64,000 nucleotides of DNA, taken from NCBI GenBank assembly GCA_928212115.1, contig CAKMRJ010000001.1, positions 363,258,630 to 363,322,629 on the forward strand, given 5' to 3'. Positions 1-11,479 of this stretch are shown piece after piece. Both the position numbers and the translations under genes were made by a program. Under the pieces are notes generated by a model that worked only from the letters and a program-made list of their open reading frames with translations, had not been told where the DNA came from and searched no databases. Within the stretch, counting starts at the first letter, position 1. The number at the start of each line of letters is the position of its first letter. The stretch is from Lactuca virosa (lineage: Eukaryota > Streptophyta > Magnoliopsida > Asterales > Asteraceae).

Positions 1-131
1 TATTGGAAGGCCATCGTATGTTGGGGTTGACTTTCAGCAGGGATCTGGAAGAATTGGTCGTACAGCCTGACCGCCTCGAGAGTAACAAGGAGTGATTTCA
101 AGATAAAAATTTAATTTAAGTGGGGGAGAGT
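1..131 (+). mobile_element. 3' end of internal region and polypurine tract of gypsy element C
   Basis: The window opens inside the last part of an LTR retrotransposon. A purine-rich tract (AAGTGGGGGAGAG, 118-130) sits immediately before an LTR that starts TGTAACACC at 132. The same tract precedes the 3' LTRs of elements A (6480-6492) and B (14564-14576), so this is the plus-strand priming site of a third element of the same class. No open reading frame worth calling is present; any pol gene lies upstream of the window. Confidence 0.75.
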
Positions 132-189
132 TGTAACACCTGTTTCGAGTCGTTTCATGATTCGGGGCCGTGGCCCGAAGATCAAGTAT

Positions 190-1902
190 TGTAACATCCA
201 GACTTTCAGGTGCATTAAGGTGTTTAACTTTGAGATTCGTGGAGTGACTCGGCGAGTTGTGAGTCCAACTCGTCGAGTAGAGTCGAGTACCCGCGTGAGT
301 TTAATGAATGGACTTGACGAGTCAGAGAGCCGACTCGCCGAGTAGGTGTTGTGTAATGAAACCCTAAATCCCCGGGTTTGGGGCCTATATAAGGGAACTT
401 ATAGCCTCATTTTCGGCTCATGAGTTGCCCAACTTCACTGAGAGAAACCCTAATCGCCTTTTTGAGTTAAAAGAGAGAATGTTGAGCTTATATTGAGTAT
501 TTTGGTGCATCTTTGGAGGGGAAGAGAAGGATTTCAAGAAAGGAACGAGAAGAGGCTATTAGATCTGTTGCTTGTCATCCAAGAGCTTCTGTAAAGGTGA
601 AAAGTTCTTACCTTTATCATTCTTATGGTTAGATCTCTTGATTTTGGAAGGTTAGGGTTTATGCCACCTTTATTTGGGATTTCGAGCTTACAGAGTTTTC
701 TTGAGGTTTACACCTCAGATCTGGACCTTGTGAGGTCCCTAGAGTCCAAAGGTCCCAACTTTATTCACCCATATGAAGGATATTGTGCTTAACACATTGT
801 GAGAGCATGTTTTGGTATGTTGGAGCAAAACTACCTTGCATGAGCGTAAATATTGAAACTTTACGTGACAATGAAGTCTTGGGATGCTAGATATAGTGTT
901 TGGAGTAGTAGAACTGCTTTGAGTCGTCTGAATGAGAAATCAGATTGAAGGGACTCGCCGAGTCTATGAGCTGACTCGACGAGTCGGATAGGGTTTTTCC
1001 CCGATGAGTCTGGACATGGGTGACTCGGCGAGTTGGTGAGACAACTCGACGAGTCAAGGTGGACTTGCGCGATATGACAGAGGAAACAAGGGGACTCGAC
1101 GAGTCACATAGATGCACTCGGCGAGTCGGGTCAAACATGGACTGTTGACTCGAGTTTGACTTCTGTTGACTTTAGGGTTTGGTCATGCATGAGTAATGAA
1201 GACCATGGAGGGGTAAAATGGTCTTTTACCCAATTCAAGATTTAGAAAGAGAAAGAGAGAGAAACCTTTTGGTATTGTGTATGAATAGAGTATTAATTAG
1301 AGATATTTATCCTATGTGATAGGCAGAGGCTAGTTCGATATTTCCGTGTGCGAGATTATTACTTGTTAGCTTTCGAGGTGAGTCGTCTCACTATACTTTA
1401 CCATGAGTGGTATTTGTATGTGACTGAGATGACTTATGTGCTTATCTATGTATTGTGATATCCTACATTATTTCTTCGTGATTTATGTTGTGTATTACTC
1501 AGATCTTATAGAGTTAGGACCGGAGGGTCCACAGAGTTAGGACCGGAGGGTCCATCAGAGTTGTGGGACTGGAGGGTCCCACTGAGACACATTGACCAGA
1601 GGGTATTATAGAGTTATAGCCTCGAGTGGCTAATATGTTGTATGTGGTATTTTGGGGAACTCACTAAGCTTCATGCTTACCGTCTTATGTGTTATGTGTT
1701 TCAGGTTTTCTCATAATCGCGGGAAGGCACCGGCTTGATTGTACACATCAGTGAAAGAGTTATGTTTTGAGGATCCTGGATTTGAGTGAAATAATTTTGG
1801 AGTTACGATTTGTAAATTAAATAAATGAGATTTTCATGAAATGTGTTATGAGAGTTATGCGATTTTAAATGAAAAATTTATTTGAAAAATTACGGTGTTA
1901 CA
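190..1902 (+). repeat. 5' LTR of element A
   Basis: This 1713-bp terminal repeat pairs with 6494-8206. It holds nine exact ACTCGNCGAGT imperfect palindromes (247, 268, 333, 953, 974, 1023, 1044, 1094, 1116). A TATA-like TATATAAG lies at 386-393. A short run of GTTAGGACCGGAGGGTCC-type repeats spans about 1510-1610. The block GGGGAACTCACTAAGCTTC (1654-1672) is shared with the other gypsy LTRs in the window. Confidence 0.95.
386..393 (+). promoter_or_regulatory. Probable TATA box of element A 5' LTR
   Basis: TATATAAG lies in a GGGGCC..GGGAAC context, 196 bp into the LTR. The identical block is at 6690-6697 in the 3' LTR. Transcription would start some 30 bp downstream. This is an inference from the motif and its position. 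Confidence 0.5.
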
Positions 1903-1905
1903 AGT

Positions 1906-1918
1906 TGGTATTAGAGCC
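1906..1918 (+). other. Primer-binding site of element A
   Basis: TGGTATTAGAGCC starts 3 bp after the 5' LTR. It matches the complement of the initiator tRNA-Met 3' end used by plant LTR elements with one change (TGGTATCAGAGC is usual). Confidence 0.85.
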
Positions 1919-4887
1919 TTGGTTTGATGGATTCGGATGCACCTTCGGGTATGTCTGGACTCAAACTGAGGATTTGAGAAAAAAATTTAAAAGAAACGAT
2001 TTTTCTAAAATGAGCAAGAGTTTCCATGAGAAAACGAGAAGGAGCAGTGTGTACAATCAGCCATAGCCCGAACGGTGATTTCCCAAAATACCCTTATTTT
2101 GTGTTATGAGATTCTATTTATGCATGCTAGAGGATAGGCTAGGGATTTCATATTTTAGGGCTAGAGTTGCCTGATTTGTGATGCCTTAGCCTAGGAGTCG
2201 TTGCTATCTGTTATGTGCCTTGAGTATGTGTCGGGTAAGAGTATCTAGCAGGAATATTTCAGAAATAGAGCTTTGAGTAGAGGAGTAATCTAGGAGAGAT
2301 ACCTAGATGAGCTTTGGAGGAGCCTACTGAGAGAGTAGTTAGATACAAGCATGGGGTAGAGTTGCTTGAGTTCGGTGACACCTTTTGAGTCGAGTAGAGA
2401 AACTAGAGTGGTAACCTAGAGTGGTTTTACGTGCTGGTGGAGATCATTCAATACCCGAATGTTTCTTGCTTCGTGCTTTGTGGAACTCTAAATGATGGGA
2501 GTCAGCTACTGAGTGAATATGACGATATTCAGGAGGTAGATGGTTGGCATCATAAGGAGTTCTTTAGCAGCTGATGGCAGAGAATTGGGAGAACCTAGGA
2601 AGAGCCTGGGGAGTAAGCTTAATCAGATGAGTACGCTGATAGAGGAAACTATTCGCAGGGGAGCGACCAGGTTTAACGGAATTGGTGATCGAGAAAGTTG
2701 AGCAGCTACTTAGGAAATCTGGGATGATCCGTGTGGAAAGTATGGGTAGATGTGGCAGGTAGTATGGGCCCGTACTAATGAAAGCAGAGGACCCATACTC
2801 GAAACAGGGTGAATTCCAGAGGTTCTAAGTAGCAGATTGAGAGGAGATAACATGGTTCGAGTACCATGACTCGTGGTGGTTAGTGCTTCTGGTTTTACCA
2901 GTCATCCCGTTGTGATTGATTAGACTGAGACCAGACGTGATAGAGTGTGGGGCCAGAGGGCCATGTTGAACGAGTTTCTATGGAGTATACCTTGAGAGGG
3001 AAATCGAGTTAGCTTCCGAGAAATTTTTGGTAACATGCCACTTGGAGTCGCAAGACTCAGGAGTGAGTAAAGATGGTGCTTTATGGGGGATTCCGGTCTG
3101 GGGTGAGCAATCGACCGATAGTGGAGATGTCACTTTCTGTGACCAAGAGTTGTGCTGTTTCCGTTTTCTGCGAGGAATAGAATAGATATTGAGCTTCCGG
3201 TTTCTGAGCTTGGAGGTAAACCCTGAGGGGTAGCATGGGTTACGATCCTTCACCCGAGTATCTAGGCAGTATGTCTGCCGTAAGGTAAGATTATAGCATG
3301 AGAGGGTCATTAGTGGGGACTGAGATGGCCAGGGACAAGGATATACCCTATTTGAGTATAGTAGGGCATATGTTAGCAGCAGTGTCAGGTGATCAAGAGG
3401 AGTATATCGGGGCAGTGGCCCTCATCGTCCATGATGGATATCGAGTGTGGGAGTAAGGTCTCTGCAATCATGATGATTATCATGATGGGACGTTGGTTGG
3501 GGAGTTGAAAATGAGGAGTGTGATAGTTCATTCATTTTCAGACTGGGAGTTGTGATGTCTAGTAGTGTGTCAGTATGAGATTTGAATGACGTTGGGAGAC
3601 TGGTCGAGGAATCAGAAACGAGGTGCGTGATAGTGCTTTATTTCCATATTGAGAGTCAGGACTGTGTCGGGACAGTCGGAGAATCCGGCAGTGTCTCGGT
3701 ATGAGGCATTCAAGATGACTAGGGGCAGTCGCGTTGGGAAGTTTTCGAGGATTTTATCTGAGATTCGGGATGTTTGGAGTTGCTTTGTCCCTATCGGGAA
3801 GATCATCGAGTGTTCTGTGTTACTTTCCAAGAGTAAATGTGATGTACTTGGTAAAACAGTCTGTAGAATAGATGGTTGGTGTGACAAATGGTGATGGTTC
3901 GAGCCCTAAGTGGGGGAGAACCGGGTATTTATTGAGAGTATCAGAGATTTGTTCAAAGAGCGGTTAGAGGCTGGATATAGTGACCTACGGTACGGATACA
4001 TGAGACCAGGGTTATTAGTGGTCGAGGCTAGGTGCAGAGCGAGATGATGCATGTTGTACGTGTCAGGAAAGGATGAGTGTCTCCACGGCAGGTGGCCGTT
4101 GGTCGGAGACCTTGTGGTAGTTAGGAATTCTTCAAGGTTGTAATGGTAAATTCGAGGTGGGTAGCTCGTAAGGATAGTTTCGGCGGTGGAGAATTCCTGG
4201 TTCAATGTATGGGTTGTTATATGCACTCTGGGAAGGGTAGAAGTTGATTGGGAAACCAACTTCAAGGTCGGTATGTGTATCCTTGCATGGGTTTGAGCAA
4301 TAGAGGAGGGAGTTTAGGATGGTCGTCAACGTGTTTTGAGTCATTGACGATTCCTCCGTGCTTCAACTGAGAGTTGGTATATCCCGAAGGTACGAGTTGT
4401 GTGAGAGGAAGATCAGTTATGAGATTTTGGGAGGATGCATTATTGTATCTGAGTATGATGCCGTAAGTAGGAGATCAGTGTTTGAGGCAAGACATCGTGA
4501 GGTTCTGTGATGGTGTACCGAGGTATCCGAGTAGAATGCCCTGAATTTCAGATTATTTTGAGACTTGAGTTATGAGATGGAAAGTGAAGTATCAAGTGGC
4601 TATGGTTCCAGCGGGAGCCCTCCAGCTAATTGTCATCAACGGGAGTATCCCAGAATGTGAATTGCAGCTAGAAAAGGGTGTTGGTCATGACGGTTGGCAT
4701 CAGGAGTGGTGATGCTTAACCTGGGTGGGTGTGTGTACCTATCTATGTTGATCCGTGGAGTATTCGATAGTGAAATCATGGGGATGATGACTTGAGGAGG
4801 AGATTTTAGGAGATAAGAGGGTGAGTGGGTCCGAGTGGGAGTAATCACTTCGGATTATCAGGGGAAAACCTTGGAATGAGCCTATGG

Positions 4888-5280
4888 CCAGTCAGCTAGA
4901 GGGTGTTGTGATACTGCGGGGAGCCGTAGTATTCACCAGTCAGCGAGAGGGTGTTGTGATATTGCGGGGAGCCGTAGTACTCACCAGTCAGCGAGAGGGT
5001 GTTGTGATACTGTAGGGAGTCGTAGTATTCACCAGTCAGCGAGAGGGTGTTGTGATACTGCGGGGAGCCATAGTACTCACCAGTCAGCGAGAGTGTGTTG
5101 TGATACTGCGGGGAGCCATAGTACTCACCAGTCAGCGAGAGGGTGTTGTGATACTACGGGGAGCCGTAGTATTCACCAGTCAGCGAGAGGGTGTGGTAAT
5201 ACTGCGGGGAGCCGTAGTATTCACCAAGCAGCGAGCGAGAAGCATTGTGAATCTACGGGGAGATGTAGTATTCAATAGTT
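4888..5280 (+). repeat. Tandem repeat in element A internal region, about 47-bp unit
   Basis: About eight copies of a 46-48-bp unit contain GTGATACTGCGGGGAGCC and GTATTCACCAGTCAGCGAGA. The last copy is degenerate. The open frames crossing it arise from the repeat and are not convincing genes. A related unit is found in element B at 13322-13612. Confidence 0.9.
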
Positions 5281-6479
5281 AGGGCATGACTCAAGGGAGT
5301 TCCTAGGCTTGTGTAGCCTCATCATTTGAGTCTGTAGGATTCTGGTGGTCGGACCAGGGGCGAGACTGGGGTCTCCATATTTTTCGGGAATCGTTATATT
5401 CTAAGTTAAGTTGTGGTTATCCAATAGAAAGGAATTAGAGAAGTGATGCATGCTTGGGTTGCGGGTCATGGGTCATGAGTTGAGTACTTCATTAGGACGA
5501 GTGGTTCCAATTCTGTGTCGGACCATACTCTCGAGTTTGAGTTTGGCTTTGGTGGTGTATTGAGTAGGCGAATGAGATTCCGCATTCAGAGATGAGTTTC
5601 ATTTTGAGGGGTATTGTGTGTCATCTGATGTCTTAGACCTAAGTGGGTCAGTTCGTTGGTATGAGAAGGACCGAGAAACGCTTGGAACTAATGAGTAGTT
5701 GACAACAGAGGTCGAGGGCGAGACGATTTTCGTTGGGATTGTAGTATTCGCTTGGGGTAAAGCGAACTTCGTGACTTGTGTGTCACAATGGGCCGAGATA
5801 GTTGTTGTGAGAAGGAAGTCAGTGAGACGTTTTGGGTCATGCAAAGGGTAACCTTTGGAGGTTCATCTGTGGGGTCGGGGGTTGACCTGGTGCTTAGTGT
5901 TGAGAGGATATCTGAGAGGGAGCTGGGGATTATGATTGTTAGATGTCAGAGGATACTTCTGAGCAAGCATGATCATTTTTTTTCTTGTGTCTGTGGATAT
6001 GGTGTTGAAAGTTCCTTGTTCAGATGGGTTTCGATTGCAGTTCAGTGGATGTGTCTCTAGTGTAATTTGACCCTTTCGTTCCTTGGAGTATGATATGGAT
6101 CGTTTTGTATGTCTGGTATGAGTGATCGGTAACCAATTTTTGGGCTTTGCCTTTTTCTATCAAGTCGCAACGAGCGAATCAGAGGGGCAGTGAGTTATCG
6201 GGGTCTGTTATTCAAAGAGCGAATAACCTGGTGATATCTTGAGAGGGCGGTCTGGCAGTGAGACAGGCCACTAGAGTTTCCAGATTCTGGAGAGCCAGAA
6301 GGGCTATCGTAGCGGCAAAAGGGTCTGTCTTACTCCGGTTTTGGGAGTTCCTGTTTGGATTCAGGTGTTCATGGAGAAAGATATTTGTGTGGTATGATAT
6401 CTTTTCAGTGGTGCTTTTCAGGTTATTGGGTTCGCTCTATGTGTTGTTGAGGAGCGATTTCGAGGACGAAATCTAATTC

Positions 6480-6492
6480 AAGTGGGGGAGAA
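6480..6492 (+). other. Polypurine tract of element A
   Basis: AAGTGGGGGAGAA lies directly before the 3' LTR (6494). It is preceded by GAGGACGAAATCTAAT, a stretch also found before the tract of element B. Confidence 0.85.
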
Positions 6493-6493
6493 T

Positions 6494-8206
6494 TGTAACA
6501 TCCAAACTTTCAGGTGCATTAAGGTGTTTAACTTTGAGATTCGTGGAGTGACTCGGCGAGTTGTGAGTCCAACTCGTCGAGTAGAGTCGAGTACCCGCGT
6601 GAGTTTAATGAATGGACTTGACGAGTCAGAGATCCGACTCGTTGAGTAGGTGCTGTGTAATGAAACCCTAAATCCCCGGGTTTGGGGCCTATATAAGGGA
6701 ACTTATAGCCTTATTTGCAGCTCATGAGTTGCCCAACTTCACTGAGAGAAACCCTAGTCGACTTTTTGAGTTAAAAGAGAGAATGTTGAGCTTATATTGA
6801 GTATTTTGGTGCGTCTTTGGAGGGGAAGAGAAGGATTTCAAGCAAGGAACGAGAAGAGGCTGTTATATCTGTTGCTTGTCATCCAAGAGCTTCTGTAAAA
6901 GGTGAAAAGTTCTTACCTTTATCATTCTTATGGTTAGATCTCTTGATTTTGGAAGGTTAGGGTTTATGCCACCTTTATTTGGGATTTCGAGCTTACAGAG
7001 TTGTCTTGAGGTTTAGACCTCAGATCTGGACCTTGTGAGGTCCCTAGAGTTATAGGTCCCAACTTTATTCACCCATATGAAGGATATTGTGCTAAAGACA
7101 TTGTGAGAGCATGTTTTGGTATGTTGGAGCAAAACTACCATGCATAAGCGTAAAGATTGAAACTTTACGTGACAATGAAGTCTTGAGATGCTAGATCTAG
7201 TGTTTGGAGTAGTAGAGCTGCTTTGAGTCGTCTGAATGAGAAATCAGATTGAAGGGACTAGCCGAGTCTATGAGCTGACTCGACGAGTCGGATGGGGTTT
7301 TTCCCCGATGAGTCTGAACATGGGTGACTCGGCGAGTTGGCGAGACAACTCGACGATTCAAGGTGGACTTTCGTGATATGACAGAGGAAACAAGGGGACT
7401 CGACGACTCACATAGATGCACTCAGCGAGTCAGGTCAAACATGGACTGTTGACTCGAGTTTGACTTCTGTTGACTTTAGGGTTTGGCCATGCATGAGTAA
7501 TGAAGACCATGGAGGGGTAAAATGGTCTTTTACCCAATTCAAGATTTAGAAAGAGAAAGAGAGAGCAACCTTTTGGTATTGTGTATAAATAGAGTATTAA
7601 TTAGAGATATTTATCCTATGTGATAGGCGGAGGCTAGTTCGAGATTTCCTTATGCGAGATTATTACTTGTTAGCTTTCGAGATGAGTCGTCTCACTATAC
7701 TTTACCATGAGTGGTATTTGTGTGTGACTGGATTGTCTTATGTGCTTATCTGTGTATTGTGATATCCTGCATTATTTCTTCGTGATTTATGTTGTGTATT
7801 ACCCAGAGCTTACAGAGTTAGGACCGGAGGGTCCATAGAGTTAGGACCGGAGGGTCCATCAGAGTTGTGGGACTGGAGGGTCCCACTGAGACACATTGAC
7901 CGGAGGGTCTTACAGAGTTATAGCCTCGAGTGGCTAATATGTTGTATGTGGTATTTTGGGGAACTCACTAAGCTTCGTGTTTACCGTGTTATGTGTTATG
8001 TGTTTCAGGTTTTCTCAGAATCGCGGGAAGGCACCGGCTTGATTGTACACACCAGTGAAAGAGTTATGTTTTGAGGATCCTACATTTGAGTCAAGTAATT
8101 TTGGAGTTACGATTTGTAAATTAAATAAATGAGATAGACGTAAAATGTGTTATGAGAGTTATGCGATTTTAAATGAAAATTTTATTTGAAAACTTACGAT
8201 GTTACA
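6494..8206 (+). repeat. 3' LTR of element A
   Basis: The second 1713-bp LTR has TATATAAG at 6690-6697 and the shared block GGGGAACTCACTAAGCTTC at 7958-7976. Several ACTCGNCGAGT palindromes seen in the 5' LTR are broken here by single changes. Confidence 0.95.
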
Positions 8207-8403
8207 AGTATCATAAGGGATTGGGCTTTGGGATTTGGGTAAAGAGAGGTTTAGACCCATTTGGAAGTAGGTAATGTGGATTATGTGATCCAAGAGTTCG
8301 GTTTGTGCTTTGAAGCCTAAGGTTATAATGGGAAAAGTGGTATTTCAGACTTCTTTTAGAAATTAAGGATTTCAGTTCAATGTGTTTTAAGTTAAAAGTA
8401 ATT

Positions 8404-11054
8404 TGTAACACCCCGTTTATTAAATAAATAAATTAATGAATGTATAGTAGCCCTAAAATCAATAATTATATAGTAAGGTGTTGGTTTTGGGATGCTAAAT
8501 GTCGTAAGTTGGATTATTTGGGGGTATAAGTATAAATTCCGGATCCAATTTGTAAAGATTTCTAAAGGTAGGGGCTAAATGGTAAATTTCGAACTCAATT
8601 TGTAAAGAGTTTTGAAGGCTGGGGTTAAAAGGGTAACATATGGACTTTATTTTAGAATAATTTGTAAAGGAGGGGATGAATGGTAACTATGGGACTAAAT
8701 ATGAAAGGAATTATGTGAGCAGGGGTGGGAAGAGTAAATTATGGCCTTGGTTTGAAAGAAAAAGAGAAAGGGAGGGCTGATCTTGACATTATGGCACTTA
8801 GTTTCATAGGGCATGGATATATAGCCATACAAACCCTAACCCTAGCTAAACCCTTTTCCAGCCGTCACCCCCTTATACCTCCCTCTTCCAGCCGCCGCAC
8901 CACCCATTTACTTCCATTCTCCGGCCGACAAGACCACCGCTACCCCCTCCTGCCATCGAAGTCGTAGCCACCGCCGATAGTTCCGCCGAGACCGAAGCTT
9001 GAATCTGTGATCAGAGTCCGCTGCCACCGCTCTTCCGTCGCTGCTGCTCTTACGTTACCGCCGCCCTTTCTCTCGTTATTGTTGGACCACCGGTGCTCTT
9101 GTCACCAGCAAATACGAGGACGACATTGCAACCGACCCTTCCCTTTTCCGCTTATGTTCCGATTCACAGCAGATAGCTCGCATCCTACCACCGCCACCAC
9201 CGTGAAGTGGTGGCTGCCATCGTAAAATCATCACTGCACCGCAATACGCCACCAGGTGGGTGGTTGGCTTCTCTTTCCGAGCAAAAGACGTGAAGGTGTG
9301 TGTATTTCAGTTTGGGGCGTGTGTGTTTGGCTGGAATTCTCTCGGAAAAGGGCATCACCACCACTCGCCACCGCCGGCCACCACAAGGTGGTTATGTGTG
9401 TGTGTGTATGTGTGTGTTTAGCTTTGTTGTGTGTGTTATTTTGGAGATTAGCATTGTAAAATGTAATTAGAAATGTGAATAATGAAAAGAAACCCTAACC
9501 ACCACCGTGAGGTGGTGGCTGCCGCCACCGGCCGCCGTGTCGGGTGGCGGTGTGCCTCGTTTGTATTGTGACTCGTTTGGGATGTTTGGACAAAGGGACT
9601 AAACCCTAATGGGCCTAATAAACTCTAATGGGCCCAATGAAGCCCTAATTGACCTAAAAGCCCAGACATTTGACTAATGGGCCTAATGAATCCTAAGTGA
9701 TCAAAAGACCTAGCTATTGGGCCTATTGGGCTAAGATGGGGTTGGAAACCCTAATTAGGGTTTAGAAAACCCTAAAATTGGATTTATGGGCCTTGGACTT
9801 ATCAGGACCCACATTTGGGCCATTGGAATAGTAATTGTGTATAAAGCCCAATCACACCATATGATTTATTTAGAAGAGTGATAGACTTAATGAATTAAGT
9901 CCTTAATGGGTTAAGTGAGAAACACTTAACCCTAGTTGTCATTTTATGTGAAAACCTAATTTTGGGAATTTGATCGGGACATGCACTTGAATTATTCACT
10001 AAGCTTAATATATTAATTAATAATCATTTGGGCTTTTGGTTTGGGCCTTGGGCTTGAATAAAGCTAAGTTAGGGGTAAAGTAGTATTTACCCCAAGTATG
10101 TGCTTATGGTTATGTGTTGGAACCCAATTATTAATTAGGTATTGTTTTGATATTGACAGTTCGAGAAGCTGTCATCCAGTAGTCCGGGTTTTCGTCTGCG
10201 GGACTTCAGCAGTGCGAGGTGAGTTACCTTCCAGTAGTGGTGGGTCTACGGCCACACTGCCGGCCCACTAGTAGGAGTTTTTTGCTAGATGATTGCATTG
10301 TGATAATTATCTAGGTTTGCTACTATCTGATATGCTTTATGTGCTAGGATGCTATGTTATATGTGTTAGTAGTAGTAGGGGTGAAATAGTCCCCGGATAC
10401 CGGTTGAAAGATCCCGAATGGGTAGTCAGTACCCATGCATGCCTAGCAGTATGTTTATGTTATGCTCTTATGTGGTAGTGGTAGGGTGTGAAATAGTCCC
10501 CAGTAGTCCGTTGAGATAAACCGATGGGTAGGTCAAGCACCCCAGAATGGCTTGACATGGGTAAGTCAAGCACCCCAGAATGGATTGACATGGGTAAGTC
10601 AAGCACCCCAGAACAGCTTGACATGGGTAAGTCAAGCACCCCAGAACAGCTTGATATGGGTAAGTCAAGCACCCCCAAAATGGCTTGACCTGGGTAAGTC
10701 AAGCACCCCAGAATGGCTTGACATGGGTAGGTCACGCAACCCATAATTGCCTGGCAGTATGTTTGTTATATGGTATGTGGTGTGACGGGGGAACTCACTA
10801 AGCTTCGTGCTTACGGTTTACAGTTTTGGTTTCAGGTACTTCGTTTTCAAAGGAAATGAGCCGGCTTGATCACAACACATCACACCATGTTTTCCGCACA
10901 TGAGATCTTTGGGATTACACTCTGATATTGTTTTATGATAACATGCTTTTATTATTCACACTTTGGTTTTGACATGGGATGTTTTTATATTGTTGGTTTT
11001 GTAATAACCTAATTAAAAATGAAATTTTTTGGTCTTGAATTTTGGGATGTTACA
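8404..11054 (+). repeat. 5' LTR of element B
   Basis: This long LTR has a possible TATA-like TATATAG near 8816, a proline/serine-codon-rich stretch (8860-9200) that looks gene-like but holds only short frames, TG-rich sequence near 9390, many GGGCCTAAT-type repeats (9600-9850) and a 33-bp minisatellite. It carries the shared block GGGGAACTCACTAAGCTTC at 10787. It lacks a 415-bp segment present in the 3' LTR. Confidence 0.93.
10525..10756 (+). repeat. 33-bp minisatellite in element B 5' LTR, 7 copies
   Basis: Seven copies of a 33-bp unit contain GGGTAAGTCAAGCACCCCAG and end CTTGACAT. Each junction contains CTTGAC..GTCAAG, which can form a short hairpin. The open frames on both strands here come from the repeat and are not genes. 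Confidence 0.93.
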
Positions 11055-11057
11055 AGT

Positions 11058-11070
11058 TGGTATCAGAGCC
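11058..11070 (+). other. Primer-binding site of element B
   Basis: TGGTATCAGAGCC starts 3 bp after the 5' LTR, an exact match to the usual plant initiator tRNA-Met site. Confidence 0.9.
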
Positions 11071-11479
11071 TTGGTTTGAGGGATTCGGACACACTCTCGA
11101 GTGTGTCTGGACTCAAACTAAGGACTTGGTATCGAAATTTTCAAAAGGAAAATCATTTTCTAAAAAGAATTTTGAAATGAATTTGAAAAGAGAAAAATAA
11201 ACTTTGAAAAGAACAAGGTGTGTGATGCGTTCAATTAGCCGAGCTCAAGTAAGTTTTCCCCAAGATACCCATACATGCTATGATATGTTATGTTATGATA
11301 TGATTATGAGAACTGCATACTAGATTAGTGCTAAGGATCTAGGAAGGATGCCTTATATGCCTATTGTATGTGCTTGTAGACTTGCATGCTAGTACTGATC
11401 AGTCAGTGATAGGATAGCCTGTTTAGGTTATTCCTGATTGTATGAGCCTTTGAATTGCATGTACAGATTCTAATAGAAT

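Larger units (their letters stand above)
190..8206 (+). mobile_element. Element A: complete non-autonomous gypsy-type LTR element (LARD-like)
   Basis: Two LTRs of 1713 bp (190-1902 and 6494-8206) start TGTAACA and end TGTTACA. They are flanked by a perfect 5-bp duplication AGTAT (185-189 and 8207-8211). A primer-binding site matching initiator tRNA-Met follows the first LTR and a polypurine tract precedes the second. The 4.6-kb internal region has no reading frame above about 120 codons and no gag, protease, RT or integrase motif I can recognise, so it must have moved using enzymes of a partner element. In the first 290 bp the LTRs differ at roughly 3 percent of sites, suggesting a fairly recent insertion. 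Everything in 1903-6493 should be read as transposon, not as genes. Confidence 0.95.

Noticed and set aside
4888..5280. Possible CRISPR-like array of regular repeats
   Set aside because: Units are contiguous without unique spacers and lie inside a plant retrotransposon.
5052..5282. Repetitive frame ILRGAIVLTSQREGV
   Set aside because: It is a by-product of the 47-bp tandem repeat in element A; both overlapping frames are repeat translations.
8843..8856. Telomere-like AACCCTAACCCTAG
   Set aside because: Only two units long and part of the B LTR in both copies.
8725..9225. Proline/serine-rich frames in the B LTR (also 14934-15182)
   Set aside because: Present in both LTRs but short, frame-shifted between copies and without a domain. 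Best read as LTR leader sequence rather than a gene.
10460..10746. Repetitive frames (GVLDLPMSSHS and TWVSQAPQN types), also at 17060-17367
   Set aside because: They are generated by the 33-bp minisatellite in the LTRs of B on both strands.
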